Shown here: in pieces, positions 18,601 through 25,388 of the stretch
Position numbering within the stretch: the stretch's first letter is position 1
Layout of the letters: each line of letters begins with the position of its first letter
From: VAZQ01 sp034669045
Lineage (GTDB): Bacteria; Pseudomonadota; Alphaproteobacteria; Rhizobiales; Xanthobacteraceae
Length of the DNA: 64,000 nucleotides
Assembly (NCBI GenBank): GCA_034669045.1
Contig: JAXDOD010000127.1
Location: 11,777-75,776, forward strand
Direction: 5' to 3'
Notes under the pieces: model-generated
Database searches by the model: none
The model's input: only the letters and a program-made list of their open reading frames with translations
Told to the model about the DNA's origin: nothing
Translations under genes and position numbers: made by a program

Positions 18601-18758
18601 ACCTGCAGCCCGTCCGACTTCCTGGTGAGCGGCGGCAGCGCGTGATAGGCGCGGAAGATGTAGGACGAGCCGTCCACCAGAAAGACATGGTCGCCCGTCT
18701 GCGGCGCGCGGCCGGACACGGCGGAGGGCTTGGCGGGCGTTGCTTCCGGGGCTGGCAT
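15699..18758 (-). CDS. polA: DNA polymerase I
   Basis: A 1019-residue repair and primer-removal polymerase. Residues about 25-310 are the 5'-3' exonuclease (DGSSYIFRAYHAL; DSTDNVPGVPGIGVKTA). A low-complexity linker follows, then a 3'-5' exonuclease fold (about 415-610) and the polymerase domain with motif A DYSQIELRLL, motif B RRAKAINFGIIYGIS and motif C QVHDELVFE. The proofreading site looks damaged: D430 and E432 (DAETTSLD) are kept, but the second motif reads NIKFAW with A511 where Asp is expected, and the third reads YAAEHAD with H587 instead of Asp. The polymerase and 5' nuclease sites look intact. It is monocistronic, with a palindromic repeat upstream. Confidence 0.97.
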   Translation of the reverse strand: MPAPEATPAKPSAVSGRAPQTGDHVFLVDGSSYIFRAYHALPPLTRKSDGLQVNAVLGFCNMLWKLLRDMKPEERPTHLAIVFDKSEKTFRTEFYPKYKAHRPDPPDDLIPQFGLIHEAVRAFDLPCLEQAGFEADDLIATYAREACEAGATTTIVSSDKDLMQLVNDCVIMYDTMKDKKIGIAEVIEKFGVPPNKVIEVQALIGDSTDNVPGVPGIGVKTAAQLICEYGDLETLLQRAGEIKQDKRRQTLIDNADLARLSKRLVTLDDRVTLDVPLAELAVHEPDHKRLIAFLKAMEFNTLTRRVAEFADVDAGAIEADAKLGSGRPAPAKAEGDERSEPGGVKANVESSTWQTSAGTLPLSGGGMTLPKRPMAATAGSDIKPQSLVAARTETLRKIPFDRSRFEVLRTPDRIAAWVARAIDLGAVAIDAETTSLDPMQATLCGISLALAPNEACYIPISHRKGGDGGAEGLFAGGIAADQVSEAAALEALRPLLEDRGVVKIGHNIKFAWQMFAQRGIEIHPYDDTLLMSYVLDAGRGNHSIDELAKRHFDYDAIDYAALVGSGKSRVSFDCIDVAKAANYAAEHADAILRLWMLLKPRLPADQVAAVYETLERPLATVLARMERRGISIDRQVLSRLSGEFAQRAVGLEAEVRQLAGEPTFNPGSPKQLGDILFGKMGLPGGTKTKTGQWSTGARVLDELAEQGHHLPQKILEWRQVTKLKSTYTDALPDYVNPDTHRVHTSYALAATPTGRLSSSEPNLQNIPIRTEEGRKIRRAFIATAGMKLASADYSQIELRLLAEIANIEALQTAFREGLDIHAMTASEMFGVPVKGMPGEVRRRAKAINFGIIYGISAFGLANQLGIAREEAGAYIRKYFERFPGIRDYMEETKVFAKKNGYVLTLFGRKCHYPDIANSNPSIRSFNERAAINARLQGTAADIIRRAMVRMDAALAAEKLNAQMLLQVHDELVFELPEDEVERTLPVIRAVMEEAPMPALSLSVPLQVDARAAHNWDEAH

Positions 18759-18828
18759 GATGGCCCGAATGTGGGCCGTCGGGTGCGGATTGGCAACGTC
18801 TGTAGGCGGTTATGGCCGGTTCTCTCCA

Positions 18829-18930
18829 CCGTCATTCCGGAAGCCGCGAAGCCGCTGTCCGGAATCCATGAATCACGGCTGCGGAGTATGGATTCCGGCC
18901 CCGGGCGTGCGGCCGGCCCCGGAATGACGG
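18829..18930. repeat. Palindromic repeat between acyltransferase and polA
   Basis: The outer arms CCGTCATTCCGG and CCGGAATGACGG, and the inner arms GGAATCCAT/ATGGATTCC, form a long imperfect hairpin of about 100 bases. The element ends right at the stop codon of the acyltransferase gene. It is of the same general class (TCAT...ATGA ends) as the elements at 41609, 58527 and 63744. Confidence 0.65.
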
Positions 18931-19998
18931 CTACTGCGCGGGCTGCAGCACCAGTTGCTTCTTCGGCGCCAGGCAGAATTGTTCCGGGCGCTCGAACAGG
19001 ATCCGCAGCGGCGTCATCCGCACTGCCCAGAACAGGCAGAGTGCGCCGATGACGCCCGCGAGCGTCACCAGCGCCGATATGGTCCCGACGTCGGCGATCC
19101 AGCCGGTCTTGACGAGCACCATGCGGCTTGCGGCCATCGGCAGGAAGAACGCGAGATAGATGACGATCGAGTTCTGGCCGCAATAGCGCAGCGGCAGGAA
19201 GACATTGCGCTTGGCCATCAGCGCAGCGAGCGTGACCACGGCGGCCGCGCCGGCAAGCCCGAGCGCCAGCGACACGACCGGGAACTCGGCGAGCCCGTTG
19301 AACACGAGCGCGCCGTTGAGGGACGTCCAGATCGCGAGGCCGGCGAGCGCCGCTTGCGGCGACGCCTGTGCGTCGCGCGCGAGCGCGAAGATGCGCGGCG
19401 CCAGGACATAGCCGGTGTAGAAGAACACGAAGCGGCTCGCGAACTCGTCGATGACCGTGAAGCCGGTATGGATCGACGCGATCTGCAGCGCCGCCGCGGC
19501 GAGCCAGACCAGCAGCGGCGGGATGCGCAGGCCATGCGCCAGCTTGGTTACGACGAAGAAGATCGGCAGCAGGTAGATGAACCAGAGCGTGCCGAACGGC
19601 TCCCAGAAGGTTTCAAGATAGAGGTAGGCGAGGCCGCCGGCGCCGTGTTCGTGCGCCAGCCCCGGCGCCTTCAGGGCGAACTGGATCGCGGTCCACAGCA
19701 GGTAGAAATAGGCGAAATGGACGACCTTGCGGTCGAGATAGGTGCGCCAGTCGCGGTCGATGACCTGCGCCAGGAACAGGCCGGAGATCAGGAAGAAGTC
19801 CGGCATCCGGAACGGCCTGGCGAAGGCGACGACGGTGTGCAGCCAGCCTTCCTGCCCCAGCGCATTGCCGACGCCCAGGGTCGAATGCATCATCACCACG
19901 AAGACGATGCAGAAGCCCTTGGCATAGTCGACCCAGTCGACGCGCGATGTGTCATTCATGGTCATCGATCGTGTCATTTCGATTCGTATTCGTCTCAT
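18931..19998 (-). CDS. Acyltransferase family 3 membrane protein
   Basis: A 355-residue protein with about ten hydrophobic segments. The opening RVDWVDYAKGFCIVFVVMMHS carries the family's D-xx-K/R-G and histidine pattern of membrane O-acyltransferases (Acyl_transf_3), and FLISGLF follows. Such enzymes transfer acetyl or other acyl groups to surface sugars or lipids at the inner membrane. ATG 19959 (MNDTSRVDW) is as likely as 19998. It is transcribed away from hrpB, and no polysaccharide gene is adjacent, so the acceptor is unknown. Confidence 0.8.
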   Translation of the reverse strand: MRRIRIEMTRSMTMNDTSRVDWVDYAKGFCIVFVVMMHSTLGVGNALGQEGWLHTVVAFARPFRMPDFFLISGLFLAQVIDRDWRTYLDRKVVHFAYFYLLWTAIQFALKAPGLAHEHGAGGLAYLYLETFWEPFGTLWFIYLLPIFFVVTKLAHGLRIPPLLVWLAAAALQIASIHTGFTVIDEFASRFVFFYTGYVLAPRIFALARDAQASPQAALAGLAIWTSLNGALVFNGLAEFPVVSLALGLAGAAAVVTLAALMAKRNVFLPLRYCGQNSIVIYLAFFLPMAASRMVLVKTGWIADVGTISALVTLAGVIGALCLFWAVRMTPLRILFERPEQFCLAPKKQLVLQPAQ

Positions 19999-20075
19999 AA
20001 TCGGATAGAGGCGTTGCGTTCGCCTTTACCAATCAAGGACAGTGCCAGGATCAGCGTTAGGCCGGCATTAACCAC

Positions 20076-22802
20076 ATGGCGTTCACCGAGCCCCTGCCCA
20101 TCGACGAAGCGTTGCCGGCACTGACCGCGGCGCTGCGCGCGCGCAACGCCGCCGTCCTGGTCGCGCCGCCGGGCGCCGGCAAGACCACGCGGGTGCCGCT
20201 GGTGCTGGCGCAGGAGCCGTGGGCGCAGGGCCAGAAGATCATCGTGCTGGAGCCGCGCCGGCTGGCCGCCCGCGCCGCCGCCCTCCGCATGGCCGCGACG
20301 CTGGGCGAGACCGTCGGCGAGACCGTCGGCTATCGCGTGCGCTTCGACTCCAAGGTGTCGCCCAAGACCCGGATCGAGGTCGTCACCGAGGGCGTGTTCA
20401 CCCGCATGGTGCTGGAGGACGCCGCGCTCGACGGTATCGCGGCGCTGCTGTTCGACGAGTTCCATGAGCGCTCGCTCGACACCGATCTCGGCCTCGCGCT
20501 CGCCCGCGACGTGCAGGAGGGGCTGCGCGAGGACCTCAAGATTGTGATCATGTCGGCCACCATCGACGGCGCGCGGGTGGGCAGGCTTCTCGGCGACGCG
20601 CCGGTGATCGAAAGCCTCGGCCGCGCCTTCCCGGTCGAAACACGCTATCTCGGCCGCGACCCGCGCGCACGCATCGAACGCGAAATGACTGACGCCGTGC
20701 TGGCGGCGTTGCGCGCCGAGACCGGTTCTGTGCTGGCGTTCCTGCCGGGCGCGGCCGAGATCCGCCGCACCGAGACGCTGCTGCGCGAACGCGTCGCCGA
20801 TCCGGCCGTCGACATCGTCGCGCTCTATGGCGCGCTCGACGCCGACGTGCAGGACCGCGCGATCGCGCCCGCGCCGAAGGGCCGGCGCAAGGTCGTGCTC
20901 GCGACCTCGATCGCGGAGACTTCGCTCACCATCGAGGGCGTGCGGATCGTGGTCGATTGCGGGCTGTCGCGGGTGCCGCGCTACGAGCCGGACGTGGGGC
21001 TGACGCGGCTCGAGACCGTGCGGGTGTCGCGGGCGTCGGCCGACCAGCGCCGCGGCCGCGCCGGCCGCACCGAGCCCGGCATCTGCTACCGGCTGTGGGA
21101 CGAACCGCAGACCGCCTCGCTGCCGTCCGCCAGCATGCCGGAAATTCTCGCCGCCGATCTGAGCAGCCTGGCGCTCGATCTCGCCTATTGGGGCGTCGCC
21201 GATCCGGCCTCGCTCGCCTTCCTCGATCCGCCGCCGCGTCCGGCGCTCGCGGAGGCGAAGGCGCTGCTCGCCGAACTCGGCGCCATCGATGGCTCCGGGC
21301 GCATCACCGTCGAGGGTCGGCGGCTGCGGCAGTTGCCGCTGCCGCCGCGGCTGGCGCGCATGGTGGTCGACGGCGCGAGCGCGGGCGAGGCCGCGCTGGC
21401 GGCGGACATTGCGCTCGTCCTTACCGAGCGCGGCCTCGGCGGCACCGACGTCGATCTCGCGCACCGCCTGGATGCCCTGCGCCGCGATCGCTCCCGGCGT
21501 GCGCAGGACGCGCGCGCGATGGCCAGGCGCTGGGCGGATGTCGCGAGCGCGGACGTGGCCAGCGCGGATGATGGCAATGCGGATGTCGCGGGTGCGGATG
21601 TCGCTGGGGCCAATGTCTTGCCGCGCGGGCGGTCTGCTCCCTCCCCCCTTGTGGGGGAGGGCTGGGGAGGGGGGTCGAGCAGAGGTGCTCCGATGGTGCC
21701 TCATCGAACGACTCCCACCCCCAACCCCTCCCCACACGGGGGAGGGGAGCGGAGAGACCGGCCTCGCGGGGCGAAGCGGCGAGAGCCGTCGTTGGAAACG
21801 AGAGAGCCGTGGTCGGAAATGAAGGGAGGAGAAGTGTCCCCCGGCCTGCTGCTCGCGCGCGCCTATCCGGACCGCATTGCAAAAAACCGCGGCGCCGGCG
21901 GCGCCTACCTGCTCGCCAACGGCCGCGGCGCCAATGTCGATCCGGTCTCGGCGCTGTCGCGCGAGCCGTTCCTGGCCGTCGGCGAAATCACCGGCAGCGC
22001 CGCGCAGGGCCGCATCGTGCTCGCTTCAGCGCTCACCCTCGTCGAGATCGAGGCGCATTTCGGCGATCGCATCGAAAGCCGCGAGGACATCGCCTTCGAC
22101 GACAAGACTGAAGCCTTGCGTGGCCGCCGCGTGCGCAAGCTTGGCGCGCTGGTCCTGTCCGACCGGCGCGTCAAGGTCGAGCCGGGCGACGAAACCGCGC
22201 GGATGCTTGCGCAGGCTGCTGCGCGGATCGGGATCGATCGCCTGCCCTGGACCTCGATGCTTCGCCGGTTGCGCGAGCGTGTGATGTTCCTGCGTCGCGC
22301 CGAAGGTGCCGAATGGCCCGATCTGTCCGATGCCGCCCTGGCGACGACAGTTTCGGATTGGCTTGAGCCGATTCTCCTGTTCAAGACCTCCCTGGTCGAT
22401 GTGCAGCCTGATGAACTCGACACGGCGTTCTCAGTGCTGCTGCCCTGGGCACTGAAACGGCGGCTCGACGCCGAGGCGCCCACGCACTTCGTCGCGCCCT
22501 CCGGCTCCTCGGTGCCGATCGACTATGCGGCCGAAGGCGGGCCCAAGCTTTCGATCCGCGTGCAGGAGCTGTTCGGGCTCGACCGTCACCCGACCATCGC
22601 CGGCGGGCGGGTTGCGCTCCTGGTCGAGCTTCTCTCGCCCGCGCGCCGGCCGGTGCAGGTGACGCGCGACCTGCCGGGTTTCTGGCGCGGCAGCTACGCT
22701 GCGGTCAAAGCCGAGATGAAGGGCCGTTATCCGCGCCATCCCTGGCCCGACGACCCGCTGGCGGCGCCGGCGACCCGCCGCGCCAAGCCGCGCGGCGGGT
22801 AG
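20076..22802 (+). CDS. hrpB: ATP-dependent RNA helicase HrpB
   Basis: A 908-residue DEAH-box helicase of the HrpB group. The ATP-binding loop GAGKTT is at 33-38, the DEFH box at 127-130, SAT at about 161-163, and QRRGRAGR at about 328-335. HA2-like and HrpB C-terminal domains follow. It is longer than usual because of a low-complexity stretch at about residues 485-585: first degenerate copies of ADVAS/ADVAG, then a peptide (about 521-560) encoded by a palindromic DNA repeat on the plus strand, and then an arginine/glutamate-rich piece. The frame stays open through the insert. The function is an RNA helicase of unknown target; E. coli hrpB is dispensable. It is divergent from the acyltransferase. 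Confidence 0.93.
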   Translation: MAFTEPLPIDEALPALTAALRARNAAVLVAPPGAGKTTRVPLVLAQEPWAQGQKIIVLEPRRLAARAAALRMAATLGETVGETVGYRVRFDSKVSPKTRIEVVTEGVFTRMVLEDAALDGIAALLFDEFHERSLDTDLGLALARDVQEGLREDLKIVIMSATIDGARVGRLLGDAPVIESLGRAFPVETRYLGRDPRARIEREMTDAVLAALRAETGSVLAFLPGAAEIRRTETLLRERVADPAVDIVALYGALDADVQDRAIAPAPKGRRKVVLATSIAETSLTIEGVRIVVDCGLSRVPRYEPDVGLTRLETVRVSRASADQRRGRAGRTEPGICYRLWDEPQTASLPSASMPEILAADLSSLALDLAYWGVADPASLAFLDPPPRPALAEAKALLAELGAIDGSGRITVEGRRLRQLPLPPRLARMVVDGASAGEAALAADIALVLTERGLGGTDVDLAHRLDALRRDRSRRAQDARAMARRWADVASADVASADDGNADVAGADVAGANVLPRGRSAPSPLVGEGWGGGSSRGAPMVPHRTTPTPNPSPHGGGERRDRPRGAKRREPSLETREPWSEMKGGEVSPGLLLARAYPDRIAKNRGAGGAYLLANGRGANVDPVSALSREPFLAVGEITGSAAQGRIVLASALTLVEIEAHFGDRIESREDIAFDDKTEALRGRRVRKLGALVLSDRRVKVEPGDETARMLAQAAARIGIDRLPWTSMLRRLRERVMFLRRAEGAEWPDLSDAALATTVSDWLEPILLFKTSLVDVQPDELDTAFSVLLPWALKRRLDAEAPTHFVAPSGSSVPIDYAAEGGPKLSIRVQELFGLDRHPTIAGGRVALLVELLSPARRPVQVTRDLPGFWRGSYAAVKAEMKGRYPRHPWPDDPLAAPATRRAKPRGG
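21637..21755. repeat. Palindromic repeat inserted inside the hrpB coding region
   Basis: CTCCCCCCTTGTGGGGGAGG at the left (21641-21660) and CCTCCCCACACGGGGGAGG at the right (near 21727-21745), with complementary flanks GGGGAGGGGGG and CCACCCCCAACCCC, make a nested palindromic element of about 120 bases. A related element lies between ybaB and recR (57731-57891), starting with nearly the same 20 bases. Here it is translated as part of HrpB. Confidence 0.8.
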
Positions 22803-22954
22803 CGACGACCACCGATACATCGAATTTTATCGATGCGTTTCATCCCGCGGTCACCAACGCGTCCGAAAGCGCCGGTTCCGAATGTCGATGTTAGCCACTC
22901 CTTCGCGGCGCTGTGGTGTGATTGCGCCTGGACTCGATCCATTTGCGGTGGACC

Positions 22955-23455
22955 ATGTTTCGACTTCTCCTCGTCGCAGTGGCGATGCTCGCGGCCGGCG
23001 TCCTCGCCGTGCGCTATCTCGATCAGGCCGGCCGTGTTCCGGTCGCGAACGCCATGGCGGCGGCGGCGCCCGCGGTTCCCAACAATTCCCGCAGCCTGGA
23101 GATCAAGGCCGGCAACGGCGGTCACTTCCAGGTTGAAGCCAGAGTCGACGGCCGCCGTCTCGCCTTCGTGGTCGACACCGGCGCTTCGCAGATCACCATC
23201 CGCGCCAGCGACGCCGCCAGGCTCGGCTTTCATCCCTCGCCGCGGGACTACACGCTCAAGATCAATACGGCCAACGGCGAAGGCCGCGCCGCGCGCGTCG
23301 AACTGCGCATGCTCGAGGTCGGCGACATCATCGTGCGCGACATCGTGGCGATCGTCGTCCCCGACGAGGCGCTCAGCGTCAACCTGCTCGGCATGTCGTT
23401 TCTCTCGCGGGTGCGCTGGACGCACGAGCGCGGCAGGCTGGTGCTGGAGCAGTAG
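22955..23455 (+). CDS. Retropepsin-like aspartic protease family protein (TIGR02281-like)
   Basis: A 166-residue protein with an N-terminal membrane anchor (residues 2-20) and a single clan AA aspartic protease domain. The catalytic motif VVDTGASQITI has D74. The flap and hydrophobic core (VNLLGMSFLSRV) match the TIGR02281 family of rhizobia and other alphaproteobacteria. Such single-domain proteins would act as dimers on the periplasmic side. ATG 22955 (MFRLLL) starts the anchor helix; a longer frame from a TTG at 22922 is less likely. The substrate is unknown. It converges with the helix-hairpin-helix gene. Confidence 0.82.
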   Translation: MFRLLLVAVAMLAAGVLAVRYLDQAGRVPVANAMAAAAPAVPNNSRSLEIKAGNGGHFQVEARVDGRRLAFVVDTGASQITIRASDAARLGFHPSPRDYTLKINTANGEGRAARVELRMLEVGDIIVRDIVAIVVPDEALSVNLLGMSFLSRVRWTHERGRLVLEQ

Positions 23456-23469
23456 CGGCCCGGCGGCGT

Positions 23470-23937
23470 TCAGCCGGGCGGAATGAACACGTATTGCTTG
23501 AGCCGGTCGGTCTCCTGCTGGCCGACATACTTGCCGATTTCCTTGTCGAACTGCGCCCAGCTCTTCCATGGCCGGTATTCCGCCAGTTCGGTCGCCATGC
23601 GCGAGCCGACGCCGGGGATCAGAAGAAGCTCGTCGCGCGCGCCGGTGTTGAGATTGATCTTCACGAAGGCCTTCCGGTAAAACTCGCGCGCCTGGTCGGC
23701 CGTGAGCTTCTGATCGAGCAGGTACCTGTTCAGCGCGATCACGGTGGCGAACGGGCGCTTCTCGAGCATGCCCTTCACGATCGCCGGGGTCATGTGCGGC
23801 AGTTGCTGCAGGTCGCGTTCCGCGGCCGCATTGGGATCGACCAGCCCGGGGCCGACCTGCGCGAGCGCGGACGTCCCCAGCACCGCCAGGAGCGCCACGA
23901 CCCCGACAAACCCGCTGGCCGCCCGCTGCATCGTCAT
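23470..23937 (-). CDS. Exported helix-hairpin-helix protein (ComEA-like), last gene of an unknown operon
   Basis: A 155-residue protein with a signal peptide (cleavage near SALAQ, residue 27). It has two helix-hairpin-helix-like parts: DLQQLPHMTPAIVKGMLEKRPF (about 42-63) and LLLIPGVGSRMATELAEYRP (about 104-123). The second carries the canonical hairpin IPGVG. ComEA-like proteins bind DNA in the periplasm during uptake, but other exported HhH proteins have no known role. Its ATG is one base beyond the stop of the membrane-protein gene at 23939, so it is almost certainly co-transcribed. No other competence gene is in the window. Confidence 0.7.
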   Translation of the reverse strand: MTMQRAASGFVGVVALLAVLGTSALAQVGPGLVDPNAAAERDLQQLPHMTPAIVKGMLEKRPFATVIALNRYLLDQKLTADQAREFYRKAFVKINLNTGARDELLLIPGVGSRMATELAEYRPWKSWAQFDKEIGKYVGQQETDRLKQYVFIPPG

Positions 23938-23938
23938 G

Positions 23939-24436
23939 TCATTTCATTCCTTGCTGGAGCGAGAATCCAAGGACACGGAGCACGCGCGTCCGGTAGCGCA
24001 CATCGGAGAAGGCGTAGGCGAGGCCAAGCAGGCCTAGTTGCAGCATCATGCCGGGCGCGAGCACGGGAGGCGCCTTGGCACGCATGACCTTCTCGACCAG
24101 CTCCCATGTGCTCATCGACGGATTGAGCTCGAACTGAAACTCGGCCGAACCGAGGAAGTGCACGGCAACGCCGACGAAGCCTGCCAGCACAAATAACGTC
24201 ATGACGATCTGGAGCGCACGCAGGCTCCCGGTATCGGATCGAATCGCATACCAGGCGAGGATCGCAAGCGCGCTTGCGATCAGCACGACGGGAACGAGCT
24301 GAAACGGCTGTTCGTAGTGCTGCAGAAGAATGAGCTCGGTCAGCGTTCCTACCAGGCCGAGCACGAGCACGACCAGGATCCAGTGACGAAGCAATTCGAT
24401 GCGGTCGGCGCCGGCGCCGGCTCGAGGCTGTTCCAT
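23939..24436 (-). CDS. Unrecognised four-helix membrane protein, middle gene of an unknown operon
   Basis: I do not recognise this 165-residue protein. It has about four hydrophobic segments (roughly 18-38, 45-66, 73-95 and 125-147). After the third comes a short polar loop with aromatic and acidic residues (HFLGSAEFQFELNPS). Histidines near the membrane (H18, H40 and the one in AVHFLG) could bind a cofactor or metal, but no signature is complete. It starts ten bases after the preceding gene's stop and ends one base before the HhH gene. It is probably an inner-membrane partner of the two exported proteins encoded on either side. Confidence 0.6.
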   Translation of the reverse strand: MEQPRAGAGADRIELLRHWILVVLVLGLVGTLTELILLQHYEQPFQLVPVVLIASALAILAWYAIRSDTGSLRALQIVMTLFVLAGFVGVAVHFLGSAEFQFELNPSMSTWELVEKVMRAKAPPVLAPGMMLQLGLLGLAYAFSDVRYRTRVLRVLGFSLQQGMK

Positions 24437-24445
24437 GGCATTGCT

Positions 24446-25171
24446 CTATCGGGCGGCCCGCGCCTCTTTCGCGATGTCGGCCAGGATGGCGTTGTATCTG
24501 TCGGTCACCGCGTTCACCAATGCCGTCACCTGGGCCACGTCCGGCTTTTCCGGCATGAGCGCCTGGTCGATCTCGATCATTCCTTTTTCGATGGCCACGT
24601 AGGCGTCCGCGGAACGATCCTTGATCAGGTGTTCGATGCTGTCCCAGTTGTCATCGAAGGCCATGAACGACTTTCGCGCCTTCGCGAGGTTTCCGGCCTT
24701 CAAGGCCGGGTTCACCTCGCGCAGATGGGCGCGAACGATCCGCAGGCGGGCGACATCGTCGAAAAGCGGATTGAGCGGCGCCGCCTTTTCGACCAGGCTG
24801 ACGGCTTCGTCGAACTTGACGAGCATCGCCTGCGCTTCCGCCAGCACCGCGGCCAGATCCGGGTTTGACGCTTCGAAGGCTTTGTTGATCCTGGCCTGAA
24901 AGCCATGCTCCAGGGTCTGGTACATCTCCCGGCTTCGGACATTGATGTAGGCTTCAACGCCGTTCCAGGCCGAATCGTAGCGCTCGAACGCCTCCTTGGC
25001 GCGCGCGAGGTCGCGCTGCGAAAGTGCGCCGATGGTGTCCACCAGAGTGGGCCGGACCGCCTTGATGCTGGTGACCTCGAAGCGCTCCTGGGCCGCAGCC
25101 GGGACCACGCTGCCGACGATGGCCAGCGTCGCGATCAAGCCAAAATAAAGCTGGCGAATGTGCCGCGTCAT
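24446..25171 (-). CDS. Exported all-helical protein with internal duplication, first gene of an unknown operon
   Basis: A 241-residue protein with a clear signal peptide (cleavage near VVPAAAQE, about residue 28). The mature part is helical and contains two copies of a roughly 75-residue unit. The first begins ALSQRDLARAKEAFERYDSAW, the second ALKAGNLAKARKSFMAFDDNW. Both continue with an E-x(6)-RS-x(3)-Y-x(3)-E pattern. The family is not known to me. The F-x-x-[YF]-D-x-x-W...Y...[IL]E pattern recalls the helical periplasmic domains found with some iron permeases, but this is a weak guess. It heads an operon with the membrane protein and the HhH protein. A perfect 13-bp inverted repeat lies just upstream. 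Confidence 0.6.
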   Translation of the reverse strand: MTRHIRQLYFGLIATLAIVGSVVPAAAQERFEVTSIKAVRPTLVDTIGALSQRDLARAKEAFERYDSAWNGVEAYINVRSREMYQTLEHGFQARINKAFEASNPDLAAVLAEAQAMLVKFDEAVSLVEKAAPLNPLFDDVARLRIVRAHLREVNPALKAGNLAKARKSFMAFDDNWDSIEHLIKDRSADAYVAIEKGMIEIDQALMPEKPDVAQVTALVNAVTDRYNAILADIAKEARAAR

Positions 25172-25206
25172 GAACGACCTCCCTGGTCAAGCCTGATGGC
25201 TGACTT

Positions 25207-25237
25207 ACCAAGATTTCGCCCGGTGCGAAATCTTGGT
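25207..25237. promoter_or_regulatory. Perfect inverted repeat in the divergent promoter region
   Basis: ACCAAGATTTCGC (25207-25219) and GCGAAATCTTGGT (25225-25237) are perfect 13-bp arms around CCGGT. It begins 36 bases upstream of the unknown operon's first gene and about 150 bases upstream of the phosphohexomutase start. It could be an operator for a dimeric repressor or a leader hairpin. It has no T-tract on the side of the operon. Confidence 0.55.
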
Positions 25238-25388
25238 CGTCAACGTTTCGAGCGATTCTATTTTATTGGACAGCAGGCGCAATGGGGTGCCGGGGCAATG
25301 CGGCGGGCCGGCAGGCCGCCATTTACGTGCTTTGCTAACGCTTACACCTGGGTTATGTCCTCGGCGCCGGCGGAATTCCGAGGACGAA

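Noticed and set aside
23470..23937. Competence system based on the ComEA-like protein
   Set aside because: No ComEC, ComF or DprA gene is present in the window; the HhH fold alone is not enough.
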